Below are positions 8,610 through 20,900 of a stretch of DNA of 64,000 bases, piece after piece. Both the position numbers and the translations under genes were made by a program. This DNA is from Holtermannia corniformis (lineage: Eukaryota; Basidiomycota; Tremellomycetes; Holtermanniales). The notes beneath the pieces are model-generated. The model searched no databases, was not told the DNA's origin, and saw only the letters and a program-made list of their open reading frames with translations. The DNA lies in NCBI GenBank assembly GCA_001599935.1, contig BCIJ01000008.1:355612-419611 (forward strand), read 5' to 3'. Within the stretch, counting starts at the first letter, position 1. The number at the start of each line of letters is the position of its first letter.

Positions 8610-11600
8610 ATGGCAGCGTACCAGCTCAGCGAATCACTCCAAGGCCACAGCGCCGACGTCCGTGCGCTCGCCACCGCCGGGCCCAACACCATCCTCTCGT
8701 CCTCGCGCGACGCAACCGCAATCCAATGGACCGCTTCAACCCCCACGCACGGTCTCGGAGGCTCAGCCGTACCACAGTGGTCAAAGCAAAAGGTCATCAC
8801 AGAGCAAGAGGGCAAGTTTGTCAGCTGCGTCACCGCGCTCGAGTGGAATGGCGAGGGTATGACGGCTGCCAAGCTGCGTGAGCTGCAAGCTGACCGAGTA
8901 CACCAGCATTGATCGTCATCGGCTCGCAATCGGGCATCGCCGCCGCCTACCCTGCAGCAGGAACGTCGGATGAGCCGAAATACATGCTGTTGGGCCACAA
9001 GGAGAATGTGTGCTGCATTGACGCGAGTGCCGATGGCAAGGTCGTGACCGGTAGCTGGGACAAGTGAGTTGCTTTCTTGGACTACACAACAATACGGATC
9101 GCGGGGTTTGGTATTTTCGCGCTGGACGCGGCTCGGAGGCGCCGCTTGAGCTGTAAATATGTAGCGGAGGAGCTCAGCCCGGTAAAGGCCACGGTTTGCC
9201 CCGCTCTGATGGTGGTACGCACACGCCCCGCTTCAGCAGCGACGACCATGTTACGGCGTCATATACTATCCGTTGCTGATCTGCCACCCCAGAACCGCAA
9301 TCATCTGGCAAGACTGGAACCCCATCAAGACGATCACCGCGCACAAGCTGGCCATCTGGGCCGTCAAGTTTGTTGGGAATGATCAGGTTCTGACAGGTAG
9401 GCTGTTGCTGCATCGGCGTGGCATGCAGCGCTGACATGCGGCACAGCATCCGCCGACGCCTCAATCCTGCTGCACTCGGTCTCTGGCGCGCTGTTGCGCC
9501 GATTCACGGGCCACTTGCAGCCGATCCGGTCATTGAGTCTAACAACTGATAGGCGCGGGTTCTGGAGCGGCGACAATGACGGGTGCGTGCGGGACTGAGT
9601 CACCAGCCGAATCCGTGCTGATCCCTCAACAGACAAGTCAACTTGTACAGCATCGACCAACCCGCGCCAAAGGCTTCACTGTCTGGCCACACCTCGTTCG
9701 TGTACTCTGTTGCCGCGCTGCCCGATGGTACCGGTGTCGCCAGCTCGGGTGAGGACGGGACATTGCGGATCTGGCAAAGTTTGTTCCATCGCTTTGTAAC
9801 ATATTAGAGCTGACGCAGCAGACGGGCAAGAGGTACAGACCATCTCCCACCCCACCCTATCAGTCTGGGCCATCTCTGTCCTGCCCAACGGGGACATTGT
9901 CACGGGCGCATCAGATAGCATTGTGCGCGTGTGGACTCGAGCCAAGGATCGTATGGCGCCGCAGAGCGAGCGTACAGCGTTTGATCAGAGCGTCTCGGCC
10001 CGTCAACTCAACAAGTGCGTTGATCTCGCACTTTCATCGCCAGTAGCTGATCCTCGCCCAGGACGCAGATTGGCGATGTCAAGCGGAGTGATTTGCCGGG
10101 TATCGAAGCTCTGGGACGGACGGGTGGGTTGCGCGCGCGCAGAGGACTGAATTGACTGGTCGATAGGTGAAAAGGAGGGCGAGGTGATCATGATCAAGAA
10201 TAATGACAAGGTCGAGGCATACCAGGTATGCGCCGGATCTTCAGACTCCGAAGCTACAGCTCACGATGTACAGTGGTCATCGAACGAACGTACTTGGGCT
10301 CAGATCGGTGAGGTCGTCGACGCTGTCGGTACGAGCCGCAAGCAGCTGTTTGAAGGCAAGGAATACGACTTCGTTTTCGACGTCGACATTGCCGAGGGCG
10401 CGCCGCCTCTCAAACTGCCATACAACTCGTCGGGTGAGTAAATTGCTTCCGCACCATGGCTCGTGATTGATCTCATTCAGAGAACCCTTGGGCCGCCGCG
10501 CAGCGATTCTTGAACCGTAACGAACTGCCCTTGACATATTCCGATGAGGTCGTGCGGTTCATCGAGAAGAATACAGAGGGCGCAACGATCGGGGCTTCAA
10601 CGAGCAACTATGTGGATCCCTACACTGGTGAGTGGCGCTACACGTTAGAGAGTACGGGTGCTGATGGGTATCCAGGGGCGTCAAGCTATCGTGGTGCGGG
10701 CAATGCCTCTGCCAGCTCGAGCTCGTACAGGGATCCTTACACAGGTGAGCTGGATCCGCTTGGCCTCTGAAGCTCATGCACCTAGGTGGCGGCGCATACT
10801 CTACGAAGCCGGCTGCGCCAACTGCACCCGTTTCCGCAAAGAAGGGTATCCTGCCAGTCAAGACGTTTCAGTTTTTCAAGCAAGCAAACATCCCGGCGGC
10901 AAAGACGAAACTCGCGCAACTGAATGACGAGTTCAAGGCGGATGCTGTACGTCTCGTATCCCTATCACGGACTCGACTAATTCGGTGCAGGAGCAGGCAG
11001 GCTATGCCTGTGATGCGCAGGAGGAGGAGACGCTACACGAGGTCTATGCGCTACTGTCATTGCCGGCTGCAGCATTGCCCGACGCAAACGCAGCCAGCCC
11101 GATTGAAAGATGGGACACGAAGCTCTTTTGGAACGTCCTAACCCGCTGGCCGGCCGAGAAGCGGTTCCCTCGCAAGTCGACCATGACAAGTAGCACGGAC
11201 GGTGACTGATCGACCTTAGTGATTGACCTCGCTCGGCTGCTCGCAGCCACCTCGCCAGCGTTTGCAGCTTTCACCACTCCTTCGGGTCTCTCAGCTGTCG
11301 ACAATCTGCTCCTCGCAGCTGAATACAGCGATCCATGGCACGCAACCAAACCCCGGGAGACCAACACGATGCTGGCTCTCCGCGCCATTGCCAACTTGTT
11401 CGCGACGGCCAATGGGCGCAAGCTGCTCGGTGGTGATTCGGTCGCCAAGCTGTCTCGAGAGCTGCAGCGTCATCCTTGGGCTTTGCTCGGCAAGAACTCG
11501 AGGGTCGCGGCGGCGACGATTGCGTTGAAGTAGGTTTGTGACAAAAGGCCAAGCTGTCACTGATGACTTGTAGCTACTCGATCCTGGCTGTCCGCAACGA

Positions 11601-11939
11601 GCTCTCGATCGAGCAGGGTCCGCCTTTGCTTGAGCTCGTGGCTCATGTAGGTACTCGAGTGGTCTCCCGAACACTACTGACATTGCTGAGGTTCTTTCGA
11701 ATGAGGTCGAGGACGCTGAGGCTGCTTACAGAGCTATCGTAGCATTGGGCAATCTGGTACGTGCTCCCCGTGTGTGGTGGCAGCGCTCATATAGGCAGAT
11801 CTCTTCACCATCCGTCGTTGGCTCATTGCCGGTCGGTCTCGTACAGCAAGCGAAGGAGCTCGCAAGCGGGCTCGCGCAAAAGCTCAAAGAGCAGAGATTG
11901 AAGGACGTTGCAAAAGAAGTCGAGAGTCTCAGTGCGTGA
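8610..11939 (+). CDS. DOA1: Doa1/Ufd3 (PLAA): WD40-PFU-PUL ubiquitin-binding Cdc48 cofactor
   Basis: The N-terminal half is a WD40 propeller. Blades include LQGHSADVRAL, GHKENVCCIDASADGKVVTGSWDK, FTGHLQPIRSL and LSGHTSFVYSVAALPDGTGVASSGEDGTLRIW. The middle region (GEVIMIKNNDKVEAYQWS... to AAAQRFLNRNELP) is the PFU ubiquitin-binding domain. After a Gly/Ser/Tyr linker with repeated YRDPYTG comes the PUL domain (ILPVKTFQFFKQANIPAAKTKLAQLN to the C-terminus), which binds Cdc48/p97. The protein acts in the cytoplasm and nucleus in ubiquitin-dependent degradation and ubiquitin recycling. The gene is cut by many introns; domain order and length fit the family. The start is the first ATG before the first WD repeat. 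Confidence 0.92.
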
Positions 11940-11984
11940 TCGCATGCATCGTCATCGTTATCATCAGCTAGTTCAACCTCATCA

Positions 11985-12900
11985 TCATGGTCGGAACTTC
12001 ATCTGCGTCCACCAGCTCCAAGCTGCGACGAGTACCAGCGCGAGACAGGCTCGACCGAGGGGTAGCTGAATGACCGAGAGGATCCACAAGGTCCCTGCTG
12101 GCGGCGCCTGTTGGACATTCAATCGCTACGTGACAGGTGGCAGAAGCCTACACTGACCTGCTTGATGGTGACGAGGAAGGGTGCCTTGTTGACGAGCCAT
12201 ATCAGGCGAGCACCGGCAAAGATGCAGATTGCCATCATGAACGAGTTGGTGATGAAGTGGAATGGGTAGCGCGAAGCTACGCAGGCCTGAGCTGTGCACG
12301 CAACGGGCAGATTGAACGCACAGTAGAACACCAAGATTGAGATGACTACACCAAGTATCAGCAGTGCGTCATAAAGATAGTAGCAGCCGACCTGGGACAG
12401 CCGTGAAGAGTCGCGAGGCATAGTCGGCCATCTCAGGGTGTCGATTATACTGCTTGTGCACGAGACTGCGGTCGTCAGCCAGGCGTTGCGGTTGTGTCGT
12501 TTGAACCAACATATCCAGCAGCAGATATAGCATGGAGAACGGCACGACCAGCATCAGAGCATCCAATAGCTCGTCTCCGAACTCCTCGGGTGTCTGTGGC
12601 CGCCCCTCGGGGAGCGTTGAGCCAGTGTTGAACCATGGCGAAGGTGGGTCTGCCAGTGGTGATTTGATCTTGTTGACCAGAGGCTCAGCATGGTGCTCAT
12701 CGCGCACTTTGGATGGTGATGCGAGAGGGATACGCTGTCGAAGTTCAGAAGGGAGAGAGCTCGCATCGACCTTGCGGATCTATCGTGGATCAGTCGACTT
12801 GAGTACCGGCGTGTGCACGAACCTCGACGCCTGCGGGAAAATCTGCGAGATCATCCGCAGTCCACTGCTCGCCTTCTGCGAGGTCTTCAACAATTGCCAT
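11985..12900 (-). CDS. Multi-pass membrane protein of unknown function (conserved fungal type)
   Basis: The exons encode an acidic N-terminus (MAIVEDLAEGEQWTADDLADF), a soluble stretch, and then about four hydrophobic helices: LLDALMLVVPFSMLYLLLDMLV, YLYDALLILGVVISILVFYCAF, FHFITNSFMMAICIFAG and LGRACLALVLVAAWSWW. This resembles an uncharacterised group of fungal membrane proteins with an LLDA...YLLLD motif; I cannot name a function. The last exon ends WWTQMKFRP before the stop. The start lies only 121 bp from the start of the divergent deacetylase gene, so they likely share a promoter. Confidence 0.65.
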
Positions 12901-13020
12901 GGTAGACAAAGCTGTACCACTAGACGGGAAAACTCGGCTGGCTGGTCGTGGATGTCAACTTCCCCGCAGCGGAGAAGACCGACATGCTGTCAGCAATGGC
13001 TTGGTTCAACATGCAGAGAC

Positions 13021-14594
13021 ATGACTGGGCCAGACTGTGCGCGTGAGCAAGCTGCTCCCGAGCTCTCAAGGGTGTCCTACATACACTCGGCTGCTCTCCA
13101 GGCTGCGAGTGACAATCTTCCTTCCAACCCAGGTCGCTCGAGCCTCGTCCATTCCTTGATCGATGCCTACGGCTTGCTCCACCCATCGCCTAATCGACAT
13201 GAAGTGCAGTCGGGCAAATCAAGTCTCTTAGATCTCAAGGAAAGACGGAGAGCTGCAGTCGTAGATCCGGGCAAGGCAACGCGCCCGGATTTGCTGCGGT
13301 ATCACGACGCCGACTTTGTGGGTGTGTAGGATGATGATCGTCACGCAGTATCCTGACAGCCATTACAGAGTCACTTCTGAGTGTTGACTTTGACGATCAG
13401 AGCCACCAGGACACGTCGAGCAGCTCTGCAAGCGACAGCGAGACGCCAGTCAAGCGACGCAAGCTGTCGCAATACGGTCTGGAGCATGTAAGTACATGTC
13501 CTCTGTGTCCTTGTCTGACGCAAGCAGGACTGTCCTCGCTTCCCTGGTCTTGCCTCCTACGCACTCCTGGTGGCAGCTTCAACCCTGACGGCAATGCGTC
13601 TGCTTGCCCGCAATGAAGCCGACATCACCATCAACTGGGACGGTGGGCGACATCACGCTATGCGCAAGAAAGCAAGTGGCTTCTGCTATGTTGCAGATGT
13701 CGTTCTCGGCATCATGGCCCTCGCCAAAGAAGGCGTCCCACGCAGTGCAGCCGCTTCCGAGGACGATGCACCAAAGCGTAAACCGCGAATATTGTATCTC
13801 GACCTCGATATCCACTTTGGCGATGGCGTCGCTCAAGCCTTTCATTCGCCGAATCACTTTCCACCCGAGGGTTCGAGCAAACGTCCGCCAAGGACACCGC
13901 AGGTCCTGACGTTGTCGCTTCATCACTCTTCGCCCCTCTTCTTTCCGCCGCCAGTGCCATTATCTCTATTGCCTGAGGGTGATACCCCGCACCCGTTCAG
14001 CCTTTCCATCCCGTTACGCCCATACCCATCCAACGTCACCTACTGTAGGCTGATGCAGTCATGCGTCGAGCCCATTATGCGCGCTTTCAACCCTGACTTT
14101 GTGGTACTGCAACTTGGGCTCGACGGCCTAGCCCACGACCCAGTCGCCAAGGTCGGTGGCTGGGCTCTCGGCGGCCAAGGTGGCGTCGGATGGTGCGTTG
14201 AGCGTGTCAAGAGCTGGAATCGGCCTCTGTGCGTATTGGGCGGTGGAGGCTACGACTCGGCGAATGCTGCCAGAGGCTGGGCATACGCCACGAGTATCTT
14301 GGTCAGTGTGCAGCGACAACTTACTAGGGTGTAGACTGATCTCTCCCAGCTGGATCGAAAAGTCCCCCTTACTAGCTCCATCCCAGATCACGACCAGTTT
14401 CCGTCATACGCGCCGTCCTTCATCCTTGACGCGGATCCAAGTGCGTTTGGACGCTGAGTAATACCTAGTTGAACTGCTCGCTGACGAAAGCCGACGCAGG
14501 CAATGTACCCGATCAGAACTCCGACGAGCACCTTGCGCAGGCTGAAGAGGTCTTTTGCAAGTTGGCGAGGCGTATCAAAGCCTTCGTGAAATGA
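13021..14594 (+). CDS. Class I histone deacetylase, HOS1/HDAC8-like
   Basis: The N-terminus (RVSYIHSAALQAASDNLPSN, then SSLVHSLIDAYGLL) and the catalytic core match the arginase-fold HDAC family, closest to HDAC8/Hos1. Visible motifs are DCPRFPGL, GGRHHAMRKKASGFCYV (catalytic His pair), YLDLDIHFGDGV (zinc ligands Asp and His), QLGLDGLAHDP (third zinc ligand Asp) and GGGGYDSANAARGWAY (transition-state Tyr). In the zinc loop, the family HH is HF here; the zinc-binding His is kept. An acidic, Ser-rich insertion precedes the core. The start ATG was chosen because it is in frame just upstream of the first conserved block. The C-terminus reads through two canonical introns to ARRIKAFVK. It probably removes acyl groups from nuclear substrates. 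Confidence 0.88.
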
Positions 14595-14871
14595 TACTGT
14601 TGGCGATAAAGACCTGTATGCTATTCGTCTCGTAGGCTCGTTTCCCTCGGGGTGTCGCATTGTCGGAGCAGAAAGTCAACGCGGTACATCTCTCAATGTC
14701 GTTCACAGGTGTCAAGCAGCCCATGGTGACCCGGTATGATGGTATAACATCAACGGTATATAGCTACAGTAGGCAGATCTAGGCGCGATATGGCTTTGAG
14801 GAAGAAGCAAGAAATACCGCGAGCGCGGTCATTATAAAGAAACTCGGTAGGGTGGTAAGTGCGAGAGCCGC

Positions 14872-15992
14872 TTAGTGCTCGGCGACCTGAGTCGCCTCAC
14901 TGAGGCGAGGCTGAGGCTCAGTCTGGACGGGCTTGCGGCCGAAGAAGCTGTTGCGCTTGGGTGCCGCAGTGCCTGCCTGCACACCAGGGGCGAGCGGCGC
15001 GTGCTTCTCGGCGTCAAAGCGAGAGACACCGACGGCCGACTCGGAGAACTTGCCAGACTGCAGCTGAAGCTTGGTGTAGTCGAGCTTGGAGATGGCAAAA
15101 ATGTGCCACAAGCAGAAGACGGGCTTGGCGAGGACATCGAGGATACCGTACTGCGTGGTGTGAGCTGTGCGCTATGGGTACCAGGAAACTCACAAAGATC
15201 ATCTCGGCGTCGGGAGAGATCCGGTTGGCACCGTCGGCAAGACCCCAGGCGATGGGCTGCGTCGGTCAGCTTGAGTCTCGGACCCACACAGAGTTGAACT
15301 CACGTAGAGGAGCCAGAGGAAGCTGAGGACAGTGGCGCTGGTGACGTACGCCCTCTTGAACTCGACACCGAGCGCGGCGCTGCTGGTGCGGGCAGGGCCG
15401 AGCAGCACCCACCAGATGTAGACGAGGGCGGCGCAACCAAAGGCAAAGAAACCCCACTTGTACGACGAGACGACGAGGCCACCGACGAGACCGGTGATGA
15501 TCATGACTTCGTCAAAGAAGACGAGCGTGATAATGTCCGAGAGAGGGAGGCCAGTGCCAAACAAGAGCTCGAGCAAGAGGCACGGAGTGGTCTGATGCGG
15601 TCAGTATACCTCCACTTGGGACGGGCAAAACTTACGATGACCCAGTCAATGTAGCGCACATACCAGATGGCGCGGGTGCGGCCATCGCCGTTGAACTCGG
15701 TCGCAATACCGGTACCGCCAAGGTTGGAGGCCATGGAGAAGTAGGAGATACCGGCAGTCGTCAAGATGATCATAGCGAGCTGATGGAAGACACGCTGGCC
15801 CCTCGGACGGGTGAGCGAGAGGGCGAACACGACAATGTCGGTGAAGAACATAACAGCACAGACCTGCGATCGGGAGCGTCAGAGAAGAACACAGAAGCAG
15901 TGGCAACATACCGCCCAAAGCCAGTCTGACCCGTCCTGATCGATGGTGATGGGAATCCCCGAAGGATTAGCGTAGATAGCATTGTTGCCCAT
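14872..15992 (-). CDS. Microbial-type rhodopsin (fungal opsin, light-driven proton pump type)
   Basis: A seven-helix protein of about 312 residues. Helix C reads RYIDWVITTPCLLLELL, giving Asp100 (proton acceptor, bacteriorhodopsin D85), Thr104 and Glu111 (donor position D96). Helix D has DEVMIITGLVG. Helix G reads YGILDVLAK, with counter-ion Asp225 and the retinal-binding Lys229. The Schiff-base lysine sets it apart from the lysine-less opsin-related proteins (Hsp30/Yro2). Acidic donor and acceptor suggest outward proton pumping, as in CarO or Leptosphaeria rhodopsin. There are four short introns. The cytoplasmic C-tail (after SKLDYTKL) is about 70 residues. No carotenoid or retinal biosynthesis gene is visible in this window. 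Confidence 0.95.
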
Positions 15993-16417
15993 TGTGTCTT
16001 GCTGTGCTTGGGTACAAGGGATTGCGCTGTACCAGACTCCCAGATCTCAGATATATAATATTCAATCTTAGAACGGTAGACGTCACGGCTGCAAAAATAG
16101 CCGCCTGTCTGTTCTGCTCACGCGACGTCACTGGCGCTCAGGTATGTTCGGTAGCAGTAGCAATGTGCTGCTTATAGCACGCGACTGTCACCGTCTCGCC
16201 TGATTTCGAGCGCGCTGCGATCTGACGGGTGGCGAGCGCGTCATGCCACTGGAGATCGGTGCGAGGTGGAGGTCTTGACCAGGCACAGCGCGAAAAGTCC
16301 GAGTCACGGGATGCGAAGCACGACCGTCTATGTGCGCCCTGCTGTAAGCATCCGCATTATAATGTGGAGGTCACTGACGATCGAACCTGTGTATACGGCG
16401 CAAGTGAAGAGTGGGCA
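15993..16417. other. Divergent promoter region between opsin and TatD genes
   Basis: No gene is seen in these 425 bp. It contains the opsin TATA box. On the TatD side I see no clear element. Confidence 0.4.
16051..16058 (-). promoter_or_regulatory. TATA box of the opsin gene
   Basis: ATATATAATA in an AT-rich patch about 60 bp upstream of the opsin ATG. It stands out against the GC-rich surroundings, suggesting a regulated, TATA-type promoter. Confidence 0.5.
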
Positions 16418-17733
16418 ATGTGTAATGATAGCAAAACGGCATACCAATATCCCAACGTAACGGACATTGCGCCGGAGCCAGAAGATGTAGAGCTTCCCCC
16501 GACGGAGACGCTCAGACGCCGTGCGTGGAGGCTCTCCGAGGCGTGTCCGCGCTAACAGAACCTGTGTCAAGTCGTCGATGCACACTGTCACCCTACGGAT
16601 CTTGATTTTGACGATGTGGTCTTCCGAAATGTCGGGCTTGGTACGCTATGCGCCATGGGCACGCGCACAGACGATCAGGACAAGGTGGAGGCATTGGCCG
16701 AAAGGTGGGCAAGCGGCACTGATGCCGACTCTGGTCATGCACAAGTGGTAGCTTGCTACGGTGAGAAGAAGTGGCGTGACGCTCGTAGCTGACAGAGGCA
16801 GGGCATCACCCTTGGTTTGCTCACAGGTTCTCCCTTCAAGTGACTCCGCCGAACAAAGCCGAGCACTATGCGTCAATCTTCTTGCCCGGTCCTAGCTCGC
16901 CGACATACACATCCCACAAAACCTTGCTAGATACGCTTCTGCCGTACCTACCTGAACCTGTTCCCTTTCCCGACGCTCTCAACAAGGTCCGCAGCCAAGT
17001 CCAAGCAGCCAAGCGGAACGGGTGGACCGTCATGGTAGGCGAGATTGGCGTCGATCGGGTTGCGAGGGTTGCATGGCCGGATACAGGGAGCGGGCCAGAG
17101 CCAGAATGGGGAGGCTGGGAACGGAAGCGCTTGACGCCTTTCAAGACCTCGATTGAACATCAGAAGGAGATAGTGTTGCGCCAGGTTGCGATTGCGATTG
17201 AAGAGGGCGTGAATGTAAGCCTACACGGTGTAGGTGCCGCTGGTGAGCTCAGTGACGGCCATGAAGACCGTTTCGCCATGTTGACATACGCTACCAGCGG
17301 TCGTGCTAGATGTTTTGGACACCCTCGACAAGCGGCACGGTAGAGCTTTTCGTGAGATCAACGTCGATCTGCATTCTGCTGCAGGACTGCATCCCAACAG
17401 TCTTGTCGACCTCCAGGTACGTTAATACACCCCTGGATGATCGCGCGGTAAGCTCATGACTGACAGTCAAAGCTACCCAACATCTATATTTCGCCCTCGC
17501 TGGCTCTCAACGGCACAAACGCCAAGGGCGCGCCATTGATCCGCGCAGCTGACCCTGATCGGTTTCTAGTTGAGAGCGACACGCACGATATTCAGCAATG
17601 CGATCGGAGGGTTTGGGGAGCCGTACAATGGATCGCGAGGTGTCGAGGGTGGACAGAGGAGGACGCTGTGGCGCGACTCGAGGCGAACTGGACGCGGTTC
17701 AGTGGAAACCCGCTGCGAGCTGACCTCCAATAG
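16418..17733 (+). CDS. TatD-family metal-dependent hydrolase (Scn1-like)
   Basis: Motifs of the TatD DNase superfamily are present in order: DAHCHPTD (metal-binding His pair), GHHPWF, VGEIGVDR, VSLHGVGAAG and FLVESDTHD (metal-binding Asp). A first exon of about 30 codons (MCNDSKTAYQYPN...) joins the VDAHCHPTD block through a 51-nt intron (GTGCGT...CTAAC...AAG). The protein is longer than bacterial TatD. It resembles the fungal Cut9-interacting Scn1 group, which carries an insert before the GEIG motif. Expected activity is nuclease or a related phosphoesterase reaction; the substrate is unproven. The next gene on the same strand begins 245 bp downstream. Confidence 0.85.
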
Positions 17734-17977
17734 CTACAGTCATACAGATGCACTCGTTCAACAGTATGCGCCGAGTAGCTGTGCGTGCGTCGCACCGACA
17801 CTGCTGCCGACGGCCCGCAGGTGATTACCCTGCGCCACACTGATGCAACTTGACCCGCGACGATTGATAACAATTGCCCTGAGCGAGTTGCCCTGTTCGC
17901 CCTGAGCCGAACAACGCCGCCAAGTCAATCGCAAAGTCACCGCAGCTCGCATCCACCTACGACGAGCTCGCAGCACG

Positions 17978-20900
17978 ATGAACAGTAACAACAAGAGGCC
18001 GCTACCTGGCCCATCTCGCGCGCCACCACTGCCACAAGTCCCTCCGCCACAGATGGCCAAGATTGAGCGAAGGCAGAGCGAGGTTAGCGACGCTGGTGCG
18101 CCGAGAAAGAAGAAGAGGGTCAGCTTGAGCTGCAACCAATGTGAGTCGGGCTGGCGCTTGGTAGCGAGCTCAGGACTGAGTGAGATACAGGTGCAAAGAG
18201 GAAGCAAAAGGTAGGTTGGATACGACCGAGATGTGGAGAGTGGCGGTTGATGTGTGGTAGTGCAACCGCGAGGTACCTTGTCAACACTGTGAGTGTCTTG
18301 AAAGACAGCCAAGGTGTGGCTGATATATCATCTCCATAGGTCTTGGTGAGCTTGGCGGAGAACATGGGTGGTTGAAGGAAGGCGCTGATACGAGACGCAT
18401 GCTTTAAGCTCGCAAGGTGTGTTTCGATGTCTTGTGTGCTGCTCGCGAGATGACTGACGGCGACCTAGGTCCCAGAACTATGTGTATGTCGAGTCCTCCA
18501 GGCCTGGTCGCTTGCCACCTTCGAGGAGCTCACATCACCCAGGTCCCCTATGTCCGAGGTCCAACCCCACCACTGTACACACCTCCAGATCCTCAAACCC
18601 TCGCCCGCATAGACAAGATGGAGCAGGTCTTGGGCGTCGTAGTCTCGCACACACCTAGCATTGCGAATCTCGGCGTCATCCGCGAGTTCATCGCAACCAG
18701 TCTGTATCCTTTCTCTTGCTGGCGGCAGAACAACTGACGCATCGCAGCCCCGGGCGTAGACTCGCATACGGCCTCAAGCTCACCGTATGATACTCAACAT
18801 CCGACTCCAAGAGGTGCCGAGCTCCTGAGCAGACCGCCGACACCGAGGCATGACACGGATCATGGACGGTTCTCGGGGTCGGCAGATGATGACGATACAG
18901 CGATTGGAAAGGGCTGGCTGGGGAGCATTGATGGGTCAGCCAGCATCATTTAGTGAGCTTACTGACGTCGTCGCAGTAATGCAGTACCAGAGACTGTATG
19001 TCGAAACATGACATGTGCAGGCAACGGCTGACGTGTATCAGATGAAGGGTTCGAAGGACGTAGCACTCAATCTGGATGTGCATGGCACACCGGCAGAGAA
19101 CCTACAGGTGCGTCGCTGTGCCTCCAGCAACATTGCTGATCACTTGCAGCGCCTGATTCAAGATTGTGGCGTCAGCCCACACAAAGTGAGCCTCATCACT
19201 GCTGAGTAGTACACGGCTGACAGTGCCAGGTACAAGAGCTCGTTCAAGAACTTCCACCAAAGCCATTCGCAGACATGCTTGTCAACTGGTTCTTCGAAAA
19301 GATCAATTTTGTACGGTATCCCATCGACGAGACCCACTTTCGTCAAGGTCCGTCAGCGCCTGCACATGCGACGGCTGCCAAGGCTGACCTGGGTATAGCG
19401 TTCGAGGACATCTACCAGAAGTCTGCCGCCGTCGACCCATCCAACGTCCGCGCGCTTCCGCTCATCTTCATCGTGCTGGCAACTGCTGTTCGACTCGCAC
19501 CGGAAGAGTGGGCAGGAGATGACAAGACAACCAAGCTGTCGAGTCTGCGGATGTACTGGAGCTGTGCGTGCCTTGTCCTGCGAGTACCGCCGCTGAACCG
19601 GCGACCACAGCACGTCGATCCATCTTGATTGCAACAGCTGTGCAGTCTGAGAGTCTAGAGCTTGTCGTGACGCGGTTGCTGGTAAGCTGCATTGCGCTCA
19701 TTCTACGTCGCGACTGACTAGCGCAGAGCGCATTGTACCTTGCCTTGATCCATGACAGGCGCCTGACAGAGTGCTGGTCGCAACTCGGAGCTTCGCTGCG
19801 CACTGCTCAAGCAATTGGACTGCATCGCGACGGCACGAAGCTGGGCTTGGAGTATGTTAACGATTTGTATATTGGAGCTTGCTGATACGCGTCAGTCCGT
19901 ACCAAACAGAGTATCGACGTCGGCTGTGGAGTTACTTGTACCATGCGGACAGGGCGTGAATCGTTCCCGATTGTTTCCCGAGCGCAAGCTGATGGTCATA
20001 GGTACTCTTTGATTCTCGGACGACCGCCATCGATCAGCGACGTTTACACTGATGTTCTGTAAGTCTTACTGGTCAATCGCAGCTCGCCGCCTAACACGGT
20101 GCAGACCACCTTCCAACATTGAACTCTCCGATATCACTAGCAGTATCCCGCCAACCCCGAAACCGATGTCCGAGCCAACACTGGCAACCTATCTGATCCT
20201 TCGAAAACGCCTCGCCGGGATCAACGGACACATTGTGCATCACTTCCAGAAGCTGCACGAGCCGGCCGAATACGCCGACGTGCAGCAACTGCATACTGAG
20301 ATCCAGCAATTCATTGCCGACTTGCCGCCGCACTTTCGGTTGCACGACGCGGACCGTAGTCTGGACGATAGTGAGTTCTGATTGTGATAGATAACGTAAC
20401 TAACAAGACAAGCGCTATCCTACCTTCCAACGCATCGGTTTCATTTGCTGAGTGAGGTCCTGGTTGTGACGATCATCCTGCACGTATGTCAATACACTCA
20501 TCTGCTTGGGCCGAAGCTGAACAACATAGCGCCCGTGGCTTCTTCGTCGGCTCAAGAGTGATCGCTACAAGTTATCGCGTACAGCTTGCTTCGAGTCGGC
20601 CAAGCTTGAATTCAAGATCGTACGTGACCAGGTACACAGATGCACGCACTGACCATCGTGCAGCGGCAGCAGTTCAAGCGTGAACGTCCTGATCAGCACA
20701 TATCTGTGCGCAATCAGTTCCGTGAATTCGTGAGTGAGCCAAGAAAGCGTCGACATAGCTGACGCAAAGCAGAATGCTGCCATGATCGCTGTGAGTGCTT
20801 TGCGCGACATCACAGTTTGTCACTGACCCGAGATAGGGCATATCCGCTATCATCTATCCGGTACGTGCTGGTCCAACCATTGCGGACTCGTCAGCTGACT

